Positions 26,356 through 35,105 of a DNA stretch of 64,000 nt are shown piece by piece; position 1 is the stretch's first letter, and the number at the start of each line of letters is the position of its first letter. The position numbers and the translations under genes were made by a program. The DNA lies in the NCBI RefSeq assembly GCF_014650715.1, contig NZ_BMVM01000015.1, positions 62,001 through 126,000 of the forward strand, read 5' to 3'. This DNA is from Streptomyces bluensis (GTDB lineage: Bacteria; Actinomycetota; Actinomycetes; Streptomycetales; Streptomycetaceae). The notes beneath the pieces were generated by a model. That model did no database searches, was not told where the DNA came from, and saw only the letters and a list, made by a program, of their open reading frames with translations.

Positions 26356-27534
26356 ATGAGTTCGGTGCGCGCCCGGGTGTGGCGCTTCACGGTCGAGAAG
26401 GGAAAGGCTGGCGCTGAGGCCGTCCAGGCTGTCGAGATCGGCCAAGGCCCTCTGCCGGTGTCCTTGGCCGCAGTGGTCAACATCAACGCCCTTGCCTGCG
26501 ACTTGCGCAAGACGGTCGACCAGCGTGTACGCGACCACGAAATCAGCCTCCTCCTCAGCTACATCGCCGGCAGCCCGGGCGCCGGTTCACTCGGGGTCGA
26601 CTGCCCCGCCCTCGACTCCAGCTCCGGCCACATCCGACGCTTCGTCAGTGAGTGCACCGGGCTCGGGGTGATGACCGCCGCCAGCGAGGCCCTCTTCGAC
26701 TGGAAGCCCGGGGCTAACGGGCTCAGCAGCTTCGACGTCATGCCCGGGAAACTTGTCGGGACCTACGCGAAGAAGGGTGTGCGGCCCGACCTGCTGTATG
26801 ACCTGGCGACCGGTCCGCTTGCTGGGGAGGCGCGGGGTCGGCGTCGCGATCACAAGCAGATGTTCCCGGCTGGCAAAGGTACCCAGGCGCAGAAGGCGCG
26901 CTTGGAGAAGCTCGCGCAGTGGTCCGTCGACCACGGTGATCACGCCTACTTCATGAGCTGGGTCTGGCTCGGCACGGGCGGCATCTACGTCGACATCTTC
27001 CTGCCCGACGACGCCCCAGCCACGGCTGGACTCAAGACCGGGTGGATCGACATGCCGGGCAGCGGACAGCCCTGGCGATTCCGCGTTCCCCGGCCTGATC
27101 CCCGTCGGCGCGAGGACCTGGAGCCGGAGGGAACCCTCGGGGTTCGGGCTGATTCCGCGCCGTCCGATGTGGAGGGCTCAGCCGACGTAACCGGGGCCCA
27201 CGTCAGGACAGCGATCAGCCTGGCCGAGCCGGTGGTCGAGGCGGCGATGAACCGGTCCTTCAGCCGCGAGGACACACTCGGCACGTTCTCCGGCGTGGAG
27301 GTCCGCGGCCGTTGGATCCGCGGCGATGCTGTCGGCCAAGCACGCCACGAGGTGCTGCTCGGCGTCCTGGAAGAGCGCGTGCCGGTGGACCACCGGGCTC
27401 AGCGCCGACGGCTAGCCTCTCGGACGGCCGACCGGCTCGATGTGTTCCTCGAAGGCCGCCTGCTCACCATCGTGCACCCGGTCGGCAGTCCGCGACCGAG
27501 CTGGGACCGGGTCCAATCAGAGCTGCTGGGGTAG
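26356..27534 (+). CDS. Hypothetical protein, possible PD-(D/E)xK nuclease fold
   Basis: 392 residues, unrecognised family. A central stretch GVRPDLLYDLATGPLAGEAR followed by GRRRD resembles the PD-x(n)-ExK core of PD-(D/E)xK nucleases, with Arg in the Lys position; this is a weak, visual match. The N-terminal 150 residues include a Gly/Ser-rich segment, and the C-terminal ~110 residues (VTGAHVRTAISLAEPVVEAA, ADRLDVFLEGRLLTIVHPVG) form a separate region. It ends just before a strong terminator. Confidence 0.6.
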   Translation: MSSVRARVWRFTVEKGKAGAEAVQAVEIGQGPLPVSLAAVVNINALACDLRKTVDQRVRDHEISLLLSYIAGSPGAGSLGVDCPALDSSSGHIRRFVSECTGLGVMTAASEALFDWKPGANGLSSFDVMPGKLVGTYAKKGVRPDLLYDLATGPLAGEARGRRRDHKQMFPAGKGTQAQKARLEKLAQWSVDHGDHAYFMSWVWLGTGGIYVDIFLPDDAPATAGLKTGWIDMPGSGQPWRFRVPRPDPRRREDLEPEGTLGVRADSAPSDVEGSADVTGAHVRTAISLAEPVVEAAMNRSFSREDTLGTFSGVEVRGRWIRGDAVGQARHEVLLGVLEERVPVDHRAQRRRLASRTADRLDVFLEGRLLTIVHPVGSPRPSWDRVQSELLG

Positions 27535-27654
27535 GTAGGCGCCCGGTCAGCTGCTGACACAGCGAACTGACTTCACTGACAACGGTCAGTTGGCACTCTC
27601 GCGGCTTCCAACTACGCCACGTACTGATCCCTAGATCGCCGGAGAGGGCAAACG

Positions 27655-27692
27655 GAACGGGGCCGGCTCACCCAGGTGAGCCGGCCCCGTTC
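27655..27692. terminator. Strong bidirectional terminator
   Basis: An 18-bp perfect stem (GAACGGGGCCGGCTCACC and its complement) with a 2-base loop, between convergent genes. Confidence 0.88.
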
Positions 27693-27698
27693 GTGATC

Positions 27699-28661
27699 TC
27701 AGACGTCGATACGAGCGAGCAGGGCTGCGTTGAGGGCGACCGCGTTCCGCGCCTGGCTGGTGTCCTGGCCGGCTAGCACGCGTACGGCGGCGGCGACGTT
27801 CTCCCGCGGGTCGTCGTGCTGGGTGACCGACAGCAGGTCCTGCGGCATCGAGGCCGCGCCCCTACGCAGCTCGTCGTTGAACACCAGGTCCTCGTCGCCG
27901 GCGTTGATGCGGCAGGCCCGCACCGTGCTTCCAGGGATCAGTTCGTCGACTTGGACCGCCTTGCCAAGGCTGGAGTTGATTACTGCCACGTCCGGCAGGC
28001 CGAGGCTGGACAGCAGCCGGGCGGAAGCACCGACCGCAGGGTGCGAGAGGCCGTACACGTAGGCAGGGCAGACGACCGGGCTGAGGAGGGCGGGGAACGC
28101 CAGGCTGAGGGCGTGTACGGCCTGGAACCTGCCTCCGTAGCGGCGGTCGAACTCGGGTACGCGGTTCTCGATGGAGAAGAACCCGAAGCCGATCTCCGCC
28201 GTGATGTCGACCATCTCCTGGTGCGGGACCGTGTCGCTCGCCGCTCCCACCTGGTCGATGAAGTCGCGGGATCCGGTCTTCGACGACGCGCTACGCGAGC
28301 CGAGTTTCGCGACGTGTGCTCCCCCGGTGGCCGCCACCAACGCGGCGGCAGTACTGAGGTTGATCGTCTTGAATGCCTTCTTTCCGCTGCCCGTGTAGCC
28401 GACGAACCGCAACCCCTCCGGGGGATGGTGGAAGTCCCAGCTGTCTCGGTCCAGAGCCGTCGCGGCCTGGATCGCGGCCTCGACTTCGGGCAGTCGTGGC
28501 CCTCGCAGGAGCAGTCCTGTCAGGACGCTTCCCAACATCACGTCGCGCGTGTGGCCTTCCGGTAAGGCCAGGATGCGCGTGATTCCGTCGTGGACGTCTT
28601 GGGGTGGGATGTCGGCCGGTGAGTTGATTCTCTGGGCCAGCATTGGCGCTGTTGCTGCCAC
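27699..28661 (-). CDS. TrpD / nucleoside-phosphorylase-like (GT family 3) transferase
   Basis: 320 residues resembling anthranilate phosphoribosyltransferase and pyrimidine nucleoside phosphorylases. A helical N-terminal domain (LPEGHTRDVMLGSVLTGLLL) precedes the alpha/beta domain GYTGSGKKAFKTINLSTAAA (compare GTGGD-NISTAAA of TrpD), HVAKLGSRSASSKTGSRDFI and AEIGFGFFSIENRVPEFDRR. These are the PRPP or phosphate-binding loops. GTG is chosen because AAAGGAG lies 8 bases upstream; the preceding stop is only 18 bases away. Last gene of the HAD-dehydrogenase-transferase operon. Substrate unknown; the divergent GTGGD loop argues against tryptophan synthesis. Confidence 0.78.
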   Translation of the reverse strand: MAATAPMLAQRINSPADIPPQDVHDGITRILALPEGHTRDVMLGSVLTGLLLRGPRLPEVEAAIQAATALDRDSWDFHHPPEGLRFVGYTGSGKKAFKTINLSTAAALVAATGGAHVAKLGSRSASSKTGSRDFIDQVGAASDTVPHQEMVDITAEIGFGFFSIENRVPEFDRRYGGRFQAVHALSLAFPALLSPVVCPAYVYGLSHPAVGASARLLSSLGLPDVAVINSSLGKAVQVDELIPGSTVRACRINAGDEDLVFNDELRRGAASMPQDLLSVTQHDDPRENVAAAVRVLAGQDTSQARNAVALNAALLARIDV

Positions 28662-28678
28662 GGGGTGGGCTCCTTTCT

Positions 28679-29680
28679 TCACGTGTTGGATGTGAGCAGG
28701 ACCTTGAAGGGGCGATGGCGAGCACCGCTGTTCAGGGCCGCCAGCCCCTGTGGCAATTCGCTGAGGGGGAATCGGTCTCGGGTCATCAGGGCAGCCCACT
28801 CGCCGCCCTTGGCAATGAGGTCGATGGCGTCTCGGAAGTCGTCGTGGCCGTCCGCGCGGCAGTACGAGAAGGAGCCGCGCAGGGTGATCGAGCGACGGAA
28901 GACGTCTCGCAGCGGGACCGAGAGAGTGACGCGGGGCGCATAGGCGTTCTGGACGAGAACCGTTCCGCCGTCGCGAACGGCCTTCAGTGCTTGGCGTATG
29001 GGGACGTCGCTATCACCGGACGCGGCGTCCACGACGACGTCGCACGGCGGCAGCTCGGCAGAGTGGAGGGTGATATGCCGGTCGAGGACGTACCGCAGCT
29101 GGTGCGACCGCGAAGGTTCCCTGACCATCATGTGGACTTCCCACCCTGCGCCTGCTGCGCAGATGGCCGTGCACGCCCCGATGACGCCGCCCCCGATGAT
29201 GCCGAGCCGCCCCAGGGGCGCCTGGAGCCCGCACCGGATTCCGTGCAAGGCCACCGCCATCGGATCAGCGAGGACTCCGTGCGCAGGATCGCGCAGGTGG
29301 GGAAGCGGAATGATGCTGTCGCGGGGGACCCTCACGGAGTCGGCGAGCCCTCCGGGAAGATCCCACCCGATGCGGCGGAGTCGTGGGCAGAGGTGCACAT
29401 GCCCGCGGTCGCAGTAGTGGCACGAGCGGCAGGAGACCAACGGGTCGATTGCGACCCAGCTGCCCGTCTCCGTGTCAACGCCGACGATCTCGTGACCGGG
29501 GTACCACGGTTCCGGCAAGCGCCCTTGCCATGGGTGATTGAGCTTCGCGACATCGCTTCCGCACAATCCCGTGTAGCGCGTCTCGATGATCGTCGTATCG
29601 CTCGCCGGGGACGTGCCGACCGGCGCAGGGAGTCGGCGGAGGGCACCGTTCTCAACCGCCCACGCGTACGGGCCGCTCAT
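28679..29680 (-). CDS. Zinc-type medium-chain dehydrogenase
   Basis: 333 residues. The zinc alcohol dehydrogenase fold has TGLCGSDVAKLNHP (catalytic Cys), PWYPGHEIVGVDTETG (His-Glu), the four-Cys structural site CRSCHYCDRGHVHLCPRLRR, and the nucleotide loop LGRLGIIGGGVIGACTAICA. It probably oxidises or reduces a sugar- or polyol-like alcohol with NAD(P). The start codon overlaps the upstream HAD stop (ATGA), so the genes are translationally coupled. Confidence 0.88.
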   Translation of the reverse strand: MSGPYAWAVENGALRRLPAPVGTSPASDTTIIETRYTGLCGSDVAKLNHPWQGRLPEPWYPGHEIVGVDTETGSWVAIDPLVSCRSCHYCDRGHVHLCPRLRRIGWDLPGGLADSVRVPRDSIIPLPHLRDPAHGVLADPMAVALHGIRCGLQAPLGRLGIIGGGVIGACTAICAAGAGWEVHMMVREPSRSHQLRYVLDRHITLHSAELPPCDVVVDAASGDSDVPIRQALKAVRDGGTVLVQNAYAPRVTLSVPLRDVFRRSITLRGSFSYCRADGHDDFRDAIDLIAKGGEWAALMTRDRFPLSELPQGLAALNSGARHRPFKVLLTSNT

Positions 29681-30486
29681 CGCTTCCCCCATCTGTTCAG
29701 CAGGGAGGGAAGGGCCTCTACGTCGGGGATCGCGCTGCCCGACCAAGCGGTCTCGCCGAACACGAGGCCGCTCGGCCCGCCCCTGCGTTCTACGCGCACC
29801 GCGCGTATCCCGGCCTGTTCCGCGCCGGCCAACTCGTCACCGCCGCCATCGCCGCAGTAGAGGGCCTGACGTGGGGCAACCCCGAGTTCTCCGAGGACCG
29901 CCCGGAAGAGCAGACGGTTGGGCTTCACCGCACCCGCCCGGCAGCTGAACACAACAGCGTCGAAGTGCGGCGCAAGGTCGCTACGGCTCCACGCCTCGGC
30001 GATGTCGGGGGACGCGTCGCTGAGGACAGCCAGCCTGGCGCCACAGCGCCGAAGCCTCTCCAGAGCCTTCAGGAGAGTGGCGTCGGCCTGGAGACGGACG
30101 TGGGCAAGCTGCGCCAGGAGCATTTCCAGCTCACCCACGCAGGCCGGAGAGGTGTTGCAGCAGGTGACGAGGTGAGCTGCGACCTCGGTGGTGGACGTCA
30201 GTTGCCCGTCGTGCCTTGCCCGCCAACTGTCGGACAACGCGGACTCGGCGACCACCGGGGACACACGCAGGACCTCGGCGAACTGTGCAGCGGCAGCCTT
30301 CCGTTCGACCACGCTCGGCGCGGTGACGAGCGTGCCGAAAAGATCGAGTATCACGGCCATCGGGCGTGAAGCCGAAGCAGCAGAACTCCGCTGCGGTGGA
30401 GTGCCCAGCAGTACGTCGCCTACCGGGTGTGCGGCCGTCGCGGTCAGACTCGTCGAGAAGGGGGTGCCCGTCGGCGGATAGCGCAT
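29677..30486 (-). CDS. HAD-family phosphatase 1
   Basis: 269 residues; HAD motifs DLFGTLV (nucleophile Asp), VLSDASPD (motif II), the Lys of GAVKPNRLLF (III) and YCGDGGGDELAGAEQAG (IV). The helical cap lies between I and II, as in subfamily IA. An N-terminal ~45-residue leader before MAVILDLF is retained because the upstream ATG has a GGAG box nine bases away. First gene of a three-gene coupled operon; probably dephosphorylates a small metabolite. Confidence 0.85.
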   Translation of the reverse strand: MRYPPTGTPFSTSLTATAAHPVGDVLLGTPPQRSSAASASRPMAVILDLFGTLVTAPSVVERKAAAAQFAEVLRVSPVVAESALSDSWRARHDGQLTSTTEVAAHLVTCCNTSPACVGELEMLLAQLAHVRLQADATLLKALERLRRCGARLAVLSDASPDIAEAWSRSDLAPHFDAVVFSCRAGAVKPNRLLFRAVLGELGVAPRQALYCGDGGGDELAGAEQAGIRAVRVERRGGPSGLVFGETAWSGSAIPDVEALPSLLNRWGKR

Positions 30487-30666
30487 GGTGAGGCTCCATC
30501 AGTAGATCGGTGATCTCGTGCAGAACCGAACGTTCCGGCCGGCTGGGTATCTACGGCCCGGTGGCATCGCTGGCGGGTGTCCGAAAGACGAGGGAGAACG
30601 GCGCGGCTGCCTCCGAGCGCAGGGGGCCGTGCTGGGCTACCAGGCCCGGTGACGCTGCCGGCGCGC

Positions 30667-30864
30667 TCACAGCCTCAGCCCCGACAGCAGGTTCGCGACC
30701 GACGTCGTGACGTCCTTCGCGAACGGGCCGATGTTCTGGGTCCCGGCGAGGTAGAGGCCAAAGACCGCGCACACCACGGCGTGACCCGCTTTGAGCCCGC
30801 CTCCGCGGCACAGGAAGACGATCGTGATGCCGAGGATCAGCAGGACAGCAACATCGACAGCCAC
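30667..30864 (-). CDS. Small membrane protein
   Basis: 65 residues with a hydrophobic N-terminal segment (VAVLLILGITIVFLCRGG) and a second at GHAVVCAVFGLYLAGTQNI, ending ANLLSGLRL. Related-looking 60-70-residue two-helix proteins are common in Streptomyces accessory regions. It lies between the HAD operon and the divergent kinase operon. Function unknown. Confidence 0.65.
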   Translation of the reverse strand: MAVDVAVLLILGITIVFLCRGGGLKAGHAVVCAVFGLYLAGTQNIGPFAKDVTTSVANLLSGLRL

Positions 30865-31075
30865 CGCGGAGCCCCCTCTGATCTCGTACGGATACTGGAG
30901 ACCGAAGCGGGAAGGCGATCACCGCGTCGGTGCCACCATGACAGCGGCTCGGAGGTGTGCGGAGTATCACAAGCTGTTGCCGAAGCTGCTCATCAGCAGC
31001 TCATGGCCGGTAGGTCTGACTTTTCAACATCCGCTTACACACGGGTTCATGAGAGGCAGACTTAGGCTCCGGATC

Positions 31076-32117
31076 ATGACCAGGGATGGGCAGGCGGTAG
31101 GCGCAGTGGGCAAGAGTCGCCCGGGGTGGCGCCCGGACAAGTTGAGACAACAGCGAGAAGCCCACGGCCTCACGCTGGAGGGCGCCGGCGAGCAGCTGCG
31201 CGAGGTGGCCCGGGCTGCAGGATTCGCGGTGCCGGCCGCCAACTTCCAGACCCTGTGGCAGCACGAGCAGGGTGAGGTCTACCCCGGACCGCACTACCGT
31301 CGCGCGTATTGCCTGCTGTACCGCGCCACCGAGCCTGAGCTCGGCTTTCGCAACGCTCTGCCCGACGAGGCCAGGAAGCTGGAGTTCACTTCGTCGAGCG
31401 AACCACACAACGGAGCCCACGTGCTGGCCGTGGAGCGCGCCCTGCTCCAGCTCGCGCCGGGTACGGAAGACACGGACGGGCAGGGCGTACAGCAGCGCAT
31501 CCTCGACGCCTGGAAGCGCCGCCACACCGGTGGCGACCCGAACAAGCCGACGCTGATGATGGTCGGCGGCTACGCGGGCAGCGGGAAATCGGAGTTCGCC
31601 CGCTTCATATCCCAGCTCACCGGCTGGCCCGTCCTCGACAAGGACCCCATCACGCGCCCCCTCGTCGAGCGCCTCCTTGTGGAGATGGGCAGCGAGCCGA
31701 ACGAACCGGCACACCGACCTCTACCGGGAGAAGGTTCGCCCGCTGGAGTACCAGTGCCTGCTGGAGACCGCGTACGCGAACGTCGACTGCGCGATCAGCA
31801 CCGTCCTCTCCGCCCCGTTCATCGCCGAGGCCACCGATCCTCGGTGGATGCGACGCCTGATCAACCGCTGCGAAGCGCGTGGCGTCACCGTCGTTGTCGT
31901 CTGGATCCAGTGCGACCTCGACACGATGCACGAGTACATCAGCTTCCGGTCCGCGGCCCGGGACAGCTGGAAACTCCAGAACTGGGATACGTACGCCGCC
32001 GGGATCGATCTGGAACTACGACCCGTCGTACCGCACCTGGTTGTCGACAACCGGCTGGGCGCCGCGATTTCGCTCACCGACCAGGTGCGCCAGGTTTTCG
32101 GGACGGTGTTCCAGTGA
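31076..32117 (+). CDS. XRE domain fused to P-loop kinase (frameshifted)
   Basis: The N-terminal ~85 residues form an XRE-like helix-turn-helix (WRPDKLRQQREAHGLTLEGA, FQTLWQHEQGEVYPGPHYRR). Then follows a zeta-toxin/polynucleotide-kinase-like P-loop domain: MMVGGYAGSGKSEFARFIS (Walker A), WPVLDKDPITRPLVERLL, and after the break YQCLLETAYANVDCAISTVL, RCEARGVTVVVVWIQCDLD. One extra A near 31704 shifts the frame; without it the product is about 346 residues. Start ATG at MTRDGQ is likely, with an in-frame GTG 30 bases downstream also possible. The stop overlaps the next gene (GTGA). Confidence 0.72.
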
Positions 32118-32675
32118 GGCAGGGCATCCTGCTGTACGGGCCGCCGGCGGCAGGCAAGGACACTGTCACGGCGGCACTCACGGAACTCAACGCGCGGTAC
32201 GTGCCGTTCACCCGTCTGAAGATCGGGAGCGGTAAGACCAGGGGCTACCGGATGGGCACGCCGGAGCAGCTGGCCGACCTTGAGGCACGGGGCGACGTCA
32301 TCTACCGCAACGACCGGTACGGCAACATCTACGTCGTCGACCGGCCCGGCCTCGACCAGGCCATGCAGGGCGGCAGGATGCCCGTAGTCCACCTCGGTCA
32401 GATGGCGGGGATGGAGCAGGTGAGCACCCTCTTCCCCGCACACTGGGATAAGGGTTCTGCTGTGGTGCTCCAAGGAGACCACCGCCCTCCGCTCGCCACA
32501 GCGGGGCGACACCGACACGGCGGTTCGGCTGACCGCGTGGGACGCCACCCAGGCCGATCTTGCGGCGTATCCGCAGGCTCAGTGGGAGCTGCGCGTGGAC
32601 ACGGATACGACGGCACCCCGTGAAGCAGCGAAGAGGATCGACGGCATCGTCCGCACCACGTCTCCCTTCTCCTGA
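32114..32675 (+). CDS. Guanylate-kinase-like P-loop kinase (frameshifted near the end)
   Basis: About 186 residues. Walker A is at the N-terminus (ILLYGPPAAGKDTVTAALTE), and RNDRYGNIYVVDRPGLDQAM and MPVVHLGQMAGMEQVSTL resemble the GMP-binding and lid regions of guanylate kinases. An extra G in the run at 32452-32454 breaks the frame; correcting it continues VLLWCSKETTALRSPQRGDT to a stop in the expected place. GTG start overlaps the upstream stop. With the neighbouring kinase and phosphatases it suggests phosphoryl transfer on a nucleotide-like metabolite; the substrate is unproven. Confidence 0.72.
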
Positions 32676-32711
32676 CAGCCAGGACGTCAGCGACCTACCG
32701 GTGCGATCTCC

Positions 32712-33569
32712 TCAACTCTGGTCGTCCAGGTCCCGCTCACCACGCAGGGTTTCCAATGCCTGGGCGATGTCCAGCGGCTCGTCCCTGTTGCCGTCCCACC
32801 GGGCCAGCGTCGCGGCAGCGGCGTGCATCAGGGAATCCGGCAGGCCGACGTCGGCGAGCAGAGCCGCCGCATCCTCAAGCTCAGGTCCCCAACGCCAAGC
32901 GCGGGCAGCGGTCTTGGGGATGTAGTCGGTCTCCACGAGGTAGCTGCGGCTGCGCTTGGCCGCGATCACCAGCAGCTCGTCCGCGACTCCGTACGATTCG
33001 GCTGCCCCGTACGCCACGGCGGCGAGGACGCGGGAGACCTTCTGGTAGCTGGAGTACGAGAGCTTTAGGGCGGAGGCTTGGCCAATGCTGGCGCCCAGGA
33101 CGTGGGTCCGCACACCGGTTCCGGCGAAGAGTTCGACGATTCGGTCAGCCTGCTTGCTTGGGCCGGACAGGTAGAGCGTCGGGGTCTTGCCGCCCACCGA
33201 GGGCGAGCCGACCACTGCGGCATCGATGACCGGCATTGGGGCCAGGCTGTCGGCGATGCGGTGGACGCGCGGCGGCGCGGCGGCGTTCGCTTCGACATAG
33301 ATCCTGCTCGCGTCGAGCATGCCGAGATCGGCCACCTGGGCGGCAACCTTCTCCGCAGCAGTCGGCGGGCATAGGGAGAGCACCACGTCGCAGCGGGAGA
33401 TGAGCTCCGGCAGTACTGCAGGTTCGAGGCCGGCGTGCTCGGCCCGACGGCGAGTTGTGTCGCTGCGTCCATCGGGGCACCACAGCACGGTGTGGCCACG
33501 GGCGCGTAGCTGGATGCCGAAGGCGGATCCCATGCTGCCGGGGTGCAGCAGCCCGACGGTGTACGTCAT
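32712..33569 (-). CDS. NAD(P)-dependent beta-hydroxyacid-dehydrogenase-like oxidoreductase
   Basis: 285 residues: N-terminal Rossmann fold of the 6-phosphogluconate/3-hydroxyisobutyrate dehydrogenase type (VGLLHPGSMGSAFGIQLRAR) with VLSLCPPTAAEKVA and VIDAAVVGSPSVGGKTPTLY. A helical C-terminal DUF1932-like domain contains the conserved Lys region GQASALKLSYSSYQKVSRVL. Reduces or oxidises a hydroxy-acid-like substrate. Its start overlaps the upstream HAD stop, so the two form a coupled pair. Confidence 0.85.
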   Translation of the reverse strand: MTYTVGLLHPGSMGSAFGIQLRARGHTVLWCPDGRSDTTRRRAEHAGLEPAVLPELISRCDVVLSLCPPTAAEKVAAQVADLGMLDASRIYVEANAAAPPRVHRIADSLAPMPVIDAAVVGSPSVGGKTPTLYLSGPSKQADRIVELFAGTGVRTHVLGASIGQASALKLSYSSYQKVSRVLAAVAYGAAESYGVADELLVIAAKRSRSYLVETDYIPKTAARAWRWGPELEDAAALLADVGLPDSLMHAAAATLARWDGNRDEPLDIAQALETLRGERDLDDQS

Positions 33570-34240
33570 GCCGTGGTCCTCGCGTGGTCTGCGGCGTGTA
33601 GAAGCAGGTGGTCGATGGCGGCGCGTGCGTGCGGCACGGTGTGGTCGGGCCCAGGGTCGGGCGGTGGCCAGGAGCGGCCGTTGCTGACCCAGATGGTGTG
33701 GAGCCCCGCGGAGCGTCCGCCGCCGATGTCGTTGACCGGATTGTCACCGACCATCCAGCCGCCGTCGCCCAGCACAGCGCCGCAGCGGGCCGCAGCCAGG
33801 GCGAAGTGCTGGCGCTGCGGTTTGCGGGCGTCGGCCTCCTTAGAGACGAGGACGCCGTCTACACGTTCGGAGATACCAGTTGCCCGCAGCTTGGCGCGCT
33901 GGATGTCCGACGCACCGTTGGTCGCAACCCCGACCCGCCAGCCGGCCGCACGCAGTTCGTCCAAGCCCTCGAGAGTCTCTGCCGGACACGACACCAAGGC
34001 CGCGATGTCGGCGCAGTACACCTGCCACAACTCCGCAGCCGACATGGGTAGCCGATACCGGGTACGGATTGCGTCAAAGGTGGACGGATACGCCCGTTCG
34101 GCCACCATGCTCAGGACGTACGCCCTCTCCTCGTCGCCCAGGTCGTGCCGGGCGGTGAACTCAGCGGCCCAGTCGGCGAGCGTGCCCCGCCGGTCCACGA
34201 GTGTGTTGTCGAGGTCGAAGAGAACCAGGAGGCGGTGCAC
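33566..34240 (-). CDS. HAD-family phosphatase 2
   Basis: About 224 residues; HAD motifs FDLDNTLVDRR (I), VATNGASDIQ (II), KEADARKPQRQHFALAA (III, Lys) and WMVGDNPVNDIGGGRSAG (IV). The start is placed at the GTG just before HRLLVLFDLDNT; another GTG lies 9 bases upstream and the longer open frame lacks coding character. Cap of the IA type. Subfamily like phosphoglycolate- or sugar-phosphate phosphatases. Coupled to the downstream oxidoreductase. Confidence 0.85.
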   Translation of the reverse strand: MHRLLVLFDLDNTLVDRRGTLADWAAEFTARHDLGDEERAYVLSMVAERAYPSTFDAIRTRYRLPMSAAELWQVYCADIAALVSCPAETLEGLDELRAAGWRVGVATNGASDIQRAKLRATGISERVDGVLVSKEADARKPQRQHFALAAARCGAVLGDGGWMVGDNPVNDIGGGRSAGLHTIWVSNGRSWPPPDPGPDHTVPHARAAIDHLLLHAADHARTTA

Positions 34241-34406
34241 ATCCCGCACCCTAATGCGCAAGGCCACGTGAGCTGCAGTGCTCGGTCCGGTGATCTCGCC
34301 CCCGGAGTCTGCACTGGTTGCCCGGCAGGGCCCCGACTGGCTGAGCAGCGCGTGCCACGGCAAATGACGTCCGGCTAAGCGCCAGCACCGTCCCTCTGAA
34401 CCGCTG

Positions 34407-34765
34407 TCACTCCTCGAACGGGCCAACGGGCTCGAACGCCACGATCACCGAGGGATCCTTCCCGCACTCTTGGCAGCGAGCCTCGCTTGACGGACGGGTC
34501 TCGCTCAGGAGACACGCGACCTCCTGGATATGACCGCAGTAAAGGCGTACGCGCCAGCGCATGTAGTCCGACGGAGACCGACGCGGAAAGGGACCCAGGA
34601 GCTCCCGGATCTTGCTGGCGGCCTCAGCGGACAATGGTGGCGCACTGTCCACACGCGGCGAACGTACTCCGTGATCCGTTCTGTCTCCTCCTGGTGTCGG
34701 TGATCAGCTCGTGTGAGCCGATACTCAGCCAGTGGCGTGCCGTGGCTTTCGTACTCGTTAGTCAT
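34407..34765 (-). pseudogene. Small cysteine-containing protein, probably frameshifted
   Basis: The downstream frame (from a GTG at 34652) encodes 81 residues with LSAEAASKIRELLGPFPRRS, VRLYCGHIQEV and EARCQECGKDPSVIVAFEPV, a likely zinc site. The frame from ATG at 34765 starts MTNEYESHGTPLAEYRLTRA and reads sensibly for about 37 residues before losing coding character exactly where the other frame begins. Adding one base near 34653 joins them into a ~119-residue protein. Either the short GTG-start protein is real or a one-base deletion broke the gene. Function unknown. Confidence 0.55.
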
Positions 34766-34889
34766 ATTGCTGACGCTAAGGGTGCGGCCTTGTACTCCAC
34801 GGCGATAGAAGCCCGAGACCGCCCGATCAAGTGAGAGGTCGAAGCCCAGACCAAGTCCATCCGCTCCTGCCCACAGCCGAGTGCACCCA

Positions 34890-34957
34890 GCGCGGCGCTG
34901 GACCTGGACGCGCCGGTGGCCAAGTACTGGCCGGAGTTTGCCGCGAGCGGCAAGTGA
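34890..34957 (+). pseudogene. Fragment of a serine hydrolase (beta-lactamase-like) gene
   Basis: About 20 codons ending at a TGA read LDLDAPVAKYWPEFAASGK, which matches the segment following the start of class C beta-lactamase/EstB-type hydrolases (LDLDAPVxxYWPEFAxxGK). No catalytic SxxK motif or further domain is present. A degraded remnant, evidence of past recombination here. Confidence 0.45.
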
Positions 34958-35105
34958 AGATCTGGGTACTCATCCAGTTGACGCTGCGTCACCTTTAGCA
35001 GCATTAGTCGCACAGTCGGATGGGCTTCCATCTACGCTCGCATCCCTCCAGCCGAGGCCCAGTTACTTCGCGTGAACAGTCCTTGATCGAAAGGCAGAGT
35101 ACGCA

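Noticed and set aside
27699..28661. Tryptophan biosynthesis trpD
   Set aside because: The PRPP loop is altered relative to GTGGD and the neighbours are phosphatases and dehydrogenases, not trp genes.
34762..35031. 89-residue minus-strand frame
   Set aside because: No coding bias, no recognisable motif, and it overlaps the serine hydrolase remnant.
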